Below, piece after piece: positions 23,501-33,215 of a stretch of DNA of 64,000 bases. Each line of letters begins with the position of its first letter. Position 1 is the stretch's first letter. A program made the translations under genes and the position numbers. The notes beneath the pieces were generated by a model that searched no databases, was not told the origin of the DNA, and saw only the letters and a program-made list of their open reading frames with translations. Location of the stretch: positions 14,895,243 through 14,959,242 of the forward strand of contig OZ035961.1 of assembly GCA_964034945.1 (NCBI GenBank), given 5' to 3'. The DNA is from Chrysopilus asiliformis (Eukaryota > Arthropoda > Insecta > Diptera > Rhagionidae).

Positions 23501-24244
23501 TGGTACCTCAGAATGGTTAATTTAATACCGCAACCACTTTAGTCACTTCACTTAGGTGTTAGGTAGGTGAGGTTAACACTAGAGGCTAAATACACAAAGT
23601 CGACTTTAGCAGCTAGTGTTAACCTCACCGGCCTCACACGCAAAGTCGAAAAAAACTCCACTTTTTAACCAAAAATTTACGCTATAATAGCATTGTTTGT
23701 CGTGTGATGCGGGTGGTTTGGCTGTACAGAGATTCCGACAATTGTGTAACATTGGATACGTAGAACTAAAGTTACTTAAATTGAACTAAAAGAAAAAGAA
23801 AATGAAAGTCTGACTATTTTGAGATAAGTATCTTCTCTTAAGTGTCTTTAAGATAGACCCATCGCAATCTTACTCCGAACGAACGCCGGTAGCTGAAAAC
23901 ATCATTTTGCAGTGCGAAACATCACAATAGTGGGAATGACTGCCAACTTTAGCTAACAAAAATATAAATATTTAATTTACATAAAATTACTTACTTTGAA
24001 ATAATGAATTCTTATTTTTGATGATGATTTCCAGGTGCAACCTCTGATGGGCGGAAAGATCCCATTTAGTGATGCTTACGATTGTATCGGTTTTACAACA
24101 GTACCAATTTGGTCGGGCGTGTTCGTCAGTTTCATAATTCTGTTTGGTACAGTAATTGGCCTCCTGGCCTTAATGGACATAAAACCACCAAATAGATTTG
24201 AAAGTAATAGAAACAAACAATTAACATTCACCGTACAAGAATAG
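20554..24244 (+). CDS. V-type H+-ATPase accessory subunit S1 (Ac45-like), tandem copy B
   Basis: Exons are 20554-20874, 21360-21600, 21967-22130, 23104-23301 and 24035-24244, giving 377 aa. Same architecture as copy A: signal peptide (FCEIICVSIVLSVANA), YYGPFMFWGQDDLKDLKLS, the shared block YGKGKVLGILANQIDE, a Ser/Thr/Pro/Glu-rich spacer replacing the Glu-rich one, ENGYWY-equivalent VEGGYWTLTSV, and DCIGFTTVPIWSGVFVSF before the membrane helix. Exon 4 is 198 nt in both copies, and all intron phases (0, 1, 0, 0) are the same, so the genes arose by tandem duplication. Only ~325 bp separate the stop of A from the start of B, and B sits on the same strand. Introns are larger in B because repeats have inserted. 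AATAAA lies at 24345-24350. Confidence 0.92.
22161..22660 (+). repeat. ATATTAGTATG-ending repeat, copy 2 (in Ac45-like B intron 3)
   Basis: It begins near 'ctagcttgccgtcgttgccg', contains internally duplicated 'ccaatcgg.tc.g.agttt..ccgcgaaa' boxes, a (GACA)n tract at about 22545-22625, and ends 'atatattagtatgatt'. It accounts for over half of this 973-bp intron. Confidence 0.85.
23566..23629. repeat. 64-bp hairpin in Ac45-like B intron 4
   Basis: Arms GGTGAGGTTAACACTAG (23566-23582) and its exact complement (23613-23629) are extended inward by gctaaa/tttagc after a 2-nt mismatch. It could be a MITE relic; a hairpin RNA is an untested alternative. Confidence 0.8.
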
Positions 24245-24779
24245 AATCGTAATATTATTAAGTTGTATGCATAGTTATTAAAAAAAAGTAAAATTCTTGT
24301 GCATAAAAGAAATTGTATTCTTTAGATTAATTGTAAAACTATAAAATAAACGTATATAATTTATTTTAAGTTCTGATACAATTATTAAAAACTATTGAAA
24401 CAAATGTAAAAGTTATTTATTTTTAAGTATGTTTTTTTCATAATTTGCTTTAAATATTATGTAAAAAATAGTCAAAATTTATAAATTGCATTTGTTTATT
24501 CTTTTGTTGATGAATTATGATTAAGAGTGTAATTAATTATTTCACAAAATTACGAAAAAGCTCGAATTTCAGTTTTATTGTACAAAAATGTAAGAAAAAA
24601 GATTTTTTGAATCGTGTGCATTACTCAAAAGATGATAAAAATTTGATTGTGTAAATTATGTTATCATTAAACAAATAAAGTCTTTAAAGGTTCTAAAAAT
24701 TTGATCAGTAATTACGTTTTATCAATAATTTAAAGCTTTTTTAAGGTATATAAAGTTAATATCTTTCTAATACAAACCT

Positions 24780-25013
24780 GGGCACCAATCATGTAGTCCG
24801 ACGCATCACTGTCTTTCGACTTCGACGCAGCTTTTAACTCTTGACTTCGCCATATCTGCAACTTGAAATTTCGCGGAATCGTCACTATGAATCGAAACGT
24901 GATTCTGACTGTCATGCCAGGAAATTTGAAGCTGCTGATATGGCGAAGTCAAGAGTTAAATACTGCGTCGAAGTCGAAAGACAGAGACGCGTCGGAATAC
25001 ATGATTGGTGCCC
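24780..25013. mobile_element. Foldback MITE, 234 bp, copy 2
   Basis: Same TIRs, same length and nearly the same sequence as 14593-14826. Flanks differ (acaaacct on the left, tggtgtac on the right), so it is an independent insertion and not part of a larger duplication. Confidence 0.9.
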
Positions 25014-25189
25014 TGGTGTACAAAACGCATTGGAAAAATTAGGAAAAAAAACATTTTCGTAAAAAACATCTTAGGGGCTGTGCATAAAATACGTCACACT
25101 TTTAGGAGACAGAGTGGTCTGTGATACTGTGATGGCGATATTAAATCCCACAGAAAAAATCTTTAAAAATCAATACAAACAAAGTGGGG

Positions 25190-25500
25190 TTCGCAAAATA
25201 GCCTTATTTTTGACTGTAAAAAAATATAAAGAACCATGCAAGAAATAGCGTTTTTCGTGCCCCTGGGTTAACTTTTGAACCCGTGTAGTTTCCACTTTGG
25301 TTGAGGACTTTTTGGAAAGGGCACAGTCTCTAGTTTCATCCATATATGGTGTCAAGAGCCACCGGATTGCAGGGGGTTGGTGAGGGGTTAACGAACTTTC
25401 TCGTGGACACAACTTCCATTTATGCAATGATTTCTGTGAAAAATCACGAGAAAGTTCGTTAACCCCTCACCATCCCCCTGCAATCCGGTGGCTCTTGACT
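25190..25500 (-). repeat. Repeat-family copy with 55-bp palindromic arms
   Basis: 25352-25406 and 25446-25500 are inverted copies (GTCAAGAGCCACCGGATTGC... to its complement) around a 39-nt loop. 25190-25330 matches the window start (1-165) in the opposite orientation. No coding sequence was recognised. Confidence 0.85.
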
Positions 25501-26060
25501 GGCTCTTGACTACTAGGGGGGCAAAATCGTGCATCGTTCTTCAAATATAAGAAAAGCTACAATAGCCAGGGCCAATCGTCAATTACTCTATAGCAGTGCT
25601 CCGCAACAAGTGTGTCGCGGCACACAAGTTTTTTTATATTTTCTTTTGTGGTGTGCCCCGGATTTCCAGAAAAAAAAATTATGTGCCGTATGCAAATAAA
25701 GGTTGCGGAGCACTGCTCTATAGGATGACAGAAAAATGTTTATTTGAAAAAAAAATATTTTTTTATTTAAATAAAAAAAATATTTTTTTTTCACTATAGG
25801 AGAGGGGGGAAAGGAGTGCTCCGGTTGGATTTTAATGTATGGAACGGTTACTTAAAATCATATTCTAAACAAATTTGACCTTTTCAATATGATTTACCGT
25901 TTTCGAGAAAATTGAATTTTACGATACGATGCACAGTTTTCGAGAAAACATGGAAAAAGTATTCTATTTCTATTGGAGAGGGGCAAGCAGTGGTTTGATT
26001 GAATTTTGGTGTATAGATGAGTTATGTAAAATCCTATTCTCGTTGATATATTCACAATTT
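25501..26060 (-). repeat. Interspersed repeat with (GTCTGTCC)n family similarity, copy 2
   Basis: 25540-25593 and 25716-26060 match, in reverse orientation, the repeat at 15118-15830 (blocks around 'gccaatcgtcaa.tactctata' and 'ggttgga.tt...tgta'). The copy is interrupted by a 122-bp hAT-type MITE. Confidence 0.7.
25594..25715. mobile_element. hAT-type MITE, 122 bp, with 8-bp target duplication
   Basis: TIRs CAGTGCTCCGCAAC / GTTGCGGAGCACTG have the hAT-like CAGTG...CACTG ends. The exact 8-bp duplication CTCTATAG flanks it at 25586-25593 and 25716-25723. The internal sequence is AT-rich with no ORF. Confidence 0.95.
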
Positions 26061-26251
26061 TAATTGCATATTTTCATGAACGTGTAACTTGTGACTTAAT
26101 TTTTGCGTGGAACTGCGTAACTTTTGATTTCAGTTATTACGTTCAATTCTGTTTATAAAATTTCTCCTGCGGCACATTTTTTTAAAAATTGTTTTGCATG
26201 GAACATATTTAATTTTATGGCTTTGGTTTCAGCTATCCTTTCTCACTCCCT

Positions 26252-26317
26252 GATCAGTTTGTCCTGGGTTAAATAATCAGTTTGTCCTGGGTTAAAAAAT
26301 CAGTTTGTCCCGGGTTG
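26252..26317 (+). repeat. Three tandem ~24-bp repeats
   Basis: The unit ATCAGTTTGTCCTGGGTTAA is repeated three times with small changes; the last copy reads cccgggtt. Confidence 0.9.
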
Positions 26318-26990
26318 ACGATAAAAAAAAGATATTCTCCCATCCTATATTTGAAAACTGCAGACCGAAAAAACACTTGAATTTTCCTGTATTAAAACCG
26401 CCTACATCGAACTAAATAAGACTTTATTCTTACTGACAAAATTCACCTAATTTCAGAGAAAACAAGTCAATATATCTTAAAAATTTCATTACTCATGGTT
26501 GCATTTATTTCGTGCGAATAAATTGAATCAAACAATAGGAAAACAATTCAAGTTGAATACAAAAATTATTACCTACTATCGCATAATTTCACGCCGATCA
26601 TGTGAAACCATTAAACTATTTTACTTATTGTTAAAAACTTTTTTTTTTTTGCACAAGAAGAAAAATTAAGTACCTGATAAACAAAAGACTTACAAGTCAC
26701 TCTTCTTTATTATAGGCCCAATTTCAGACCAGTTTGCCTTCTTTTTAAGAAACTGAAAGTACGGAAGTTGTACACATAGATTGCCAAATTGATAAATTAC
26801 TCGAAATTATTTTAATTTCAAAAATTCATTTAAAGTTGAAAAGGTTATAATGTTGTTGTTGTTGTTGTTCTATTGTACTGGCAGGTATATTTCTCCATTA
26901 GTTGTGACTTTTTCCACCTGTATCTGCGTCCCAAAAAAAAGGAAATTTATTTTGACAATATTGATAGTGATCTGGAATCTGGATCTACGC

Positions 26991-27033
26991 TATATCAGAT
27001 CGCTATATCAGATCGCTATATCAGATCGCTTTA
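26991..27033 (+). repeat. 13-bp tandem repeat, three copies
   Basis: The unit GCTATATCAGATC is repeated three times, followed by a partial gct. Confidence 0.85.
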
Positions 27034-28674
27034 TTAGACTTTTATATTGTTTGAAAAGTTTCAGGTTTTTTTTCGTAAAGTGGACAAGTTTTCTGTGAAA
27101 ATGTCATCTTCAGTCATCATTCTTACTAATTAAATTTGACTATTTCTCTTTTTCTTCTTTATTTACAGTAATCAACAAAGTTTGTGATTATTCACTTATG
27201 CTAAGTGTTTGATGAGAGTCTTAGGTACTTATGGTTAAATGCTTTTTTAATGTTTTCTACTTTGTCTCAGGCGAAGTAGCAAAATGTATTGAAACATCTT
27301 ATTTGAATGACTGTACAAATACCTATGCCCTGTACTCACATTATTTACGATACATTTTTTTCGCGAAAATCAATTTCCCTCTTAATTGCGGTGACATAAG
27401 TAAAAGAAAGTTTCAGCATAAATCAATGAACCATTAAAGATGTTTGACGTTTACTAAATTTAAAATTGATGAGACTTTTTGTCAAAATTTTATGTCCCAC
27501 TTGTGCGAAATTAAGCCACAACATCCTAAGAAATGTTGAGCGAAATTTTTATTGCAAGTAAAAATCATCTTTTTTAAATTAATTTATATTGTCAACTGAA
27601 TTAGTACAAATTGGCATGGGAAATAAATAAATCAAATAAGAAAAGTTAGATTTCATGATCATGAACGCGGTCAACATTTTCTTTCCTCTAATTTCTATTA
27701 CACAGGTTAAAATATTCGTATCATCATCAGTACAGAAAAAAAAACAAAGGAAGTTGTTGAAATTCTTGTAAATCCTAAAAGAATTTTTTATTTCAATTTC
27801 TTTGTTTTCTGATGCTCGATGACCCAATTTTAACTAGCTCTCTCTGAAATTCGTTTTTTGGTCAATAAATGAAGAAAAACAGACAAAATTTTATAATTGT
27901 CTAATGATAAGTCCAAGTCGAAGTCGAAATTCAGCAAAAACATCAATTTGACCTTTCTATTTAGATACAGTACAATTTTGTACACGCAGGGTTATTCATT
28001 GATTTATCTATTTATCTGAAGAAAATTTTGTAAATAAATATGATTGTTTTCATAATCAAATAAGATATTTATTGGAATTAAAAATGATGTGAGGAAAATT
28101 TCGTCACATAATTTGTGAAAAATCAATTTGGAAATAAAAGATATTTTACCACAAATATGTGAAAAAAAAAATTGATTAACGATTTTTCGCTTCACTTTTA
28201 TTTAAATCTATTTTGCCAAAAGATGTAGCAAAAAAAATATTGCCTACATTCAACGGTGCTATGAATTTCTTCGAGCGATTTAGATTAAAATCAATTTTAT
28301 TACTCCAAGAAAATTTATGTGATTTTAGGGCATAATGAAAATAAAATTTGAGGTCTTCACTCAAGGCTAGTATTATTTGAAATTATATTAAATTAAAAGT
28401 TAGTTAAGTTGAGAATGGCAGAGTATGCGGTGAATGAGTTAATTTTTTAATCAATTGCACTTTTAGTTTTTTGAAAGGAAAAAAACAAAGAATTTTATGA
28501 TTTTTTTGCCTGTAAACTTAATTTTTTCATAAATCCTTATAAAAGTCTTGCTAATTTTTATGTTTTCGAACCCTTCCACATCTCGCCTTTTTGGATTTTT
28601 TTTATGGGATTGAATACCACCAATGAACTACCATAAATGTCTGCCTTACCACCTTAAAATGTGTGACGTTTTTT

Positions 28675-28757
28675 TTCGGAAAAAGAATTTTTTTCGGAAA
28701 AGAATTTTTTTCGGAAAAGAATTTTTTTCGAAAAATAATTTTTTTCGGAAAAGAATC
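28675..28757 (+). repeat. 17-bp tandem repeat, about five copies
   Basis: The unit CGGAAAAGAATTTTTTT is repeated about five times, the fourth with cgaaaaataa. Confidence 0.9.
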
Positions 28758-28978
28758 CTTTAGAGGGTTTTCGGGGGCGCTGATCACGAATCTGGTGTTG
28801 GAATTTCAAAATTCAAAGCGCCAGGTCCTGTAAGGATAATTTTAAATACCATTTTATCATTTTTCCACGAAAACATGTGTCTGATGGTTTGTTCAAAAAT
28901 GGCAATTTACAGCTTTTTGTGATATATTTCTTTATTCTTTATAGAAGATATTAGCAGATTTTTGTTCTTTCGTGACCT

Positions 28979-29293
28979 TTTATAAAAGGATTAACGACTC
29001 CCTTCTCTGACTTTGGCCAATATGTTAAGGCCTGTGTCCACATGGAAGTTTATTTCCATAAACTGTGGACACATTTGCCTGTGTCCACATGGAAGTCGCT
29101 TCTAGAATGTCACAACTTCTGGAAGTTCACTTGCAGTTAGTGTTTCGACGGGAAAAACTTCCATGTGGACACAGGCCTTTAGAAGGTTATTGTAATTTTT
29201 TTTCGAAATTTAGAGTTATAAAAAGATTAACGACTCCCTTCTCTGACTTTGGCCAATATGTTAGAAGGTTATTGTAAAATTTTTTTGAAAACA
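28979..29293 (+). repeat. 84-bp tandem duplication, one copy split by a MITE
   Basis: The block containing TTAACGACTCCCTTCTCTGA and ttggccaatatgtta..gaaggttattgtaa occurs at 28979-29027 plus 29179-29215, and again uninterrupted from 29217. Copy 1 carries the insertion at 29028-29178. Confidence 0.9.
29028..29178. mobile_element. 151-bp MITE with TTA target duplication (PIF/Harbinger-like)
   Basis: TIRs AGGCCTGTGTCCACATGGAAG and its complement bound the element. TTA lies immediately on both sides (29025-29027, 29179-29181). The neighbouring uninterrupted copy at 29217-29293 has a single TTA at 29261-29263, giving the pre-insertion site. A 3-bp TTA/TAA duplication is typical of PIF/Harbinger. 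Confidence 0.92.
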
Positions 29294-29589
29294 ATGCGCC
29301 GCAGTCGAAAATTTCATGACATGCGCCTTAGGTGAAAAAAAAAATTGTTTAATGATTGTTTTATTTATTGTTAAATAAATGTTAACCCCAAACAGAAAAA
29401 TTCGACGCAAAAGATTAGTTTCCGGGACGTGTCGGGACAGCATGATTGTAGGATTTTCCCGGCTAATCCGGAACGTATGGTTACCCAAGTTTTAAATGAT
29501 TTTTTTTATTGTTTTTTCAATAAAGATATTTTTTATACATAAATATAGATCAAATTTAGTACCTAAGAACAAAAAATTATTAACTAACT

Positions 29590-30098
29590 AGAATTTGGAC
29601 CCGGCTTCGCCCGGCTAAAAGCGTGAACAGAAAAAAAACTTAGGAAAACTAAATTCAGTTGGTTAAAAATTAGGTAGCCTGCATGCTGTTCGTTAGTTTT
29701 TTCTCTTCGGAAAATGATTAACAAACTAACAAAAAATTCCAGCACTTGCATTCGGTATTACTTTACCCTCCTCCGCTTACTGCCCCCCCCCCCCCTCCTC
29801 TCGGGGTATTTTTTAATGTGTCTATGTTGGGGCTGGACCCCCGACGAACATCTATGCCAAATTCCAGGGCAATCGCTTCCGTAGTTTCCCCGCGAAAGAG
29901 TAACATAGCGCAAAAACTAAGTTTCCCTCGCGCCACCCCTCGTGCTACTTTTCCGTAGGCCTATGTTGGAACCAGAACTACCACAGAAACTCATGCCAAA
30001 TTTCAAGTCAATCGGTTCAGCCGTTTTTGTGTGAAAGAGGAACAGACAGACAAACAGACAGACAGACACCAACTCATTTTTATATATTAGTATGATTA
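29590..30098 (+). repeat. ATATTAGTATG-ending repeat, copy 3
   Basis: It begins near 'aactagaatttggacccggc' and carries the same box order as copies 1 and 2, ending 'atatattagtatgatt' after a short (GACA)n tract. Confidence 0.85.
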
Positions 30099-32824
30099 AA
30101 AAAATGTCGAATATTTTCTTCTTCTCAAATAATTTAGAAAAGGAAATCCATTCAGTTAAAATCGCTTTTCCTCATGCAAATAAATGCTATCATTATTATT
30201 ATTTTTAGAGAAAAATCTGCATTCTCATTAAATCAAAAAGCGGAAGAATCAACATTAAATAGAAAATTTATGCACTGTGCGAAAATTGACTATTTGATGT
30301 TGAATTGCACAAAAAACATGGTACTAAATATTGCATTAAACTATACTAATAACATCATGGAAATACTCGTCTAGTAATCATCATCAATCGTGGAAAATCA
30401 GCATATTACGTGTAATATTTGAAATAGAAATAAAGATAGATCACATAAGATGCAGTTAGATTTTTCTTCTCAATCTCAATTTCATTGCAATTTATGTGTG
30501 CTTAAGATCTAACATCGAAATCATCATCATAATCAGACACCTCAATCAAATCTATATCTGAGAGCATTATTTCATGCTGCGCAAATAATTATCATCGTAA
30601 ACATATCTAAAGATGGTGAAACTTTCACACTATCATCTTGCATATTTAACATAAGGAATATTTACGTTGGTACCTACTTTTGTTTCACAGGGAAATTAGA
30701 AGAAAACCATAATTAAGTAAAAGTCGTGTTCTAAAAGATTATTGAGAAAAATTCTAGATGTTGAGAAAAATTCAACCATTTATGGTGGGTTACACAAAAC
30801 TTTTAGCGACCAGTAAGCCGAGTTATGCTTGAAATTCGCCTGCTAACTTGATTTAGCACTGGTTTAAAGTTTCGTTAAAACCGCCATTAGTATCCAAAAT
30901 ATTTCATTTTTTTCAATTGCTTAAATTAGACAAATGTAACTAAAGAGTCAAAATTGTGTTTTAAACTTAAATATAAAAAAAAACTTAATTCTCTAATTTA
31001 AAAATCAGTGATTTTATTGTATTTTCAACGACAGTTTCATATGATTTCGAAAAAGCATTTCAGGCTAAATTACGGGAATTTTCTTAAAACCAGCCACATT
31101 TATTAGTAAATATTTAATGATAAAATCACATTTTCCCTTTTATTGCCATAGTTTTCTCATGCACACAAAACCAATTAAAAGAATTTTATTGCTTCCAAAC
31201 TTTGTTGCTAAATTGTAAATTTTCTGAAGTTTTACTTTCAGTCAATTTCAAATTTTATTACCGCAAATAAAGAAAAGTCAATTTACGCATAAATAAAAAC
31301 ACTTCGCTGTTTCAAAAACAGAAACAAAAAAAAAATGTGAGAGTTTTTCGTGGGTTTTGAATGGCTTGAGAGTGAATGCACTTTTGGAAAATATATGAAA
31401 CCGAAATGCAATTGTAACGATAATAAACATAACACAGACAATCAGACAATTGAGTCATTTCATGAGAACTCGGCGAAAAAATTATTAAATTATAGCAGCA
31501 TTCGTACACATGAAAAGTGTGTACATAAATGTGAGCATAAATGTGAAAAACGTTCAGCAACATGCGATTTATTCATATCGCCTCAGGGATTTTAGGAAGT
31601 GGGCCAGCCACCCAGTTTTCATTTTAAAAAAAATTCCAGCCTCGTCCACAACTACGCAACGCAACATCTTTGCAAAAATACCTGAAGTCAATGGCTTTTT
31701 GTATGTTTCGGTTACCGGCAAAATATGTTTCTATGTGCCAGAAGAAATTCTTTGACGGTAAGTTAGCCAGAAAACGATTTTTTTATGTCTCTCTAAATGC
31801 TTGTTGCTTAAAGTGAAGCAGTAAGAGAAATCAATCAGAGTATATGTTGTTCGATCGTCGTTTAAGCGCATAAAAACAAGTTTAACCTATGGTAAACATT
31901 GTATACAACTTTTGTCAGAGATCATGATCCATCAATCCATGCTAGTTTATGCTTACGAGTACAATTAGAATCACTGTCAATGCAGTAAACGGAAATAGTC
32001 ATGTAACGATTAGTGATTACGAGATTAATTTATATCATTGACCTTTCCGATGCATTTCTTTTGGATTCCTAGGCGGCATTTTAAAATAGAAAGGAAGAAA
32101 GTTGCAAATACTTTTCAGCTACATTGTTGACAGTTTTGTGCTTTTGAAACAATAAAGTATGCGTTTTTCATGAAATTTCAAAAATATTTGCATTTATCCT
32201 ATATGTAGGGTAACCATAAGTCTCAGAATGAACATATGATAGTCTCGGATTTGCGACTTTTGTCCCGTATTTTCCAAGCCAGTGCTAAAAATTCTTTAAA
32301 CGCTGAAAAATGATTACAAAATATGCCAAAAACCTAGGAGTTGCTGTAATAACTTTTATCTGCGGTGCATTTTTTCAAGGATGTTTCTCCAAAGAAAAAT
32401 TTGGGCTGCGGCGCATTCCGTGCAGCTGTAAATCATTGCGCCGCATTCTATTTTTAAAAAATTACTTATGGCGCACATTTCTTAATGGTTTTTTCTTGAT
32501 ATTCGTTGAAATCAAGTTTTTTTTTATATAAAATTGGCTATTTCATTGTTCCGTTTCTCTCACCTTCCCTCGGTCCTCTGGTCCTGAATTGACCAAAAAT
32601 AAATATAGGGTGACCATACGTACCATTTTTTTCTGAGATCTATTTTCTTTTCGCAAAAATATTTTTTTAACTTTTCAATGAAAATATGCCAATAACGGTA
32701 AAAGATACCGGATAACAGTAAAAGACAAAATTGTGGAAAACATAATTCTCTTCCATTCATTTCAAATATCGAACCACTAAAAACCCGATATTTTTCAAGA
32801 TAATCGCAAAAAAAATGATTTTTT

Positions 32825-33215
32825 TAAATAACGATATATCTCGATAACGGCTTGAGATATGCAGTTCTAGCGAAAGACAAAAATGCAGGAAATTTTATTG
32901 TGTCCAACTCTTGTCATACATAAGACTATCGAAAGACGGGTAGTTTTGGAGTAAATTGCGTAAAACGAAATTACGATTTTTAAACAGCCACCATTTTGGT
33001 TACTTCCGGTTAACGGGTTTTTACTAAAACTTGATTGGATCGTTCTATTCCAAGATCAAATATTCCTGGAAAAGTTCATGACTCTAGCTCTATTAGTTTT
33101 TGAGAAATTTTGTACACAGGCTGACAGACTGACAGACCGACAGACAGAAAGACATTTTTGTAATAATGCTCCAATCGACTTAGGAGTGCTCGGGAAATGC
33201 TTTTTAGGCAAAATT
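32825..33215 (+). repeat. Probable repeat with (GACAGACT)n tract
   Basis: A block containing 'aacgatatatctcgataacgg' runs to a GACAGACTGACAGACCGACA tract, in a layout like the other SSR-bearing families here. No second copy of this exact block is in the window, so family status is inferred. Confidence 0.45.

Noticed and set aside
27231..27437. 68-aa frame preceded by an acceptor-like tttgtctcag
   Set aside because: No partner exon and no family resemblance; one splice-like site is weak evidence in AT-rich DNA.
31350..31595. 81-aa Cys-containing frame (CVHKCEHKCEKRSATC)
   Set aside because: No ATG start at the frame opening, the Cys pattern comes from a short local repeat of 'cataaatgtgag', and there is no signal peptide.
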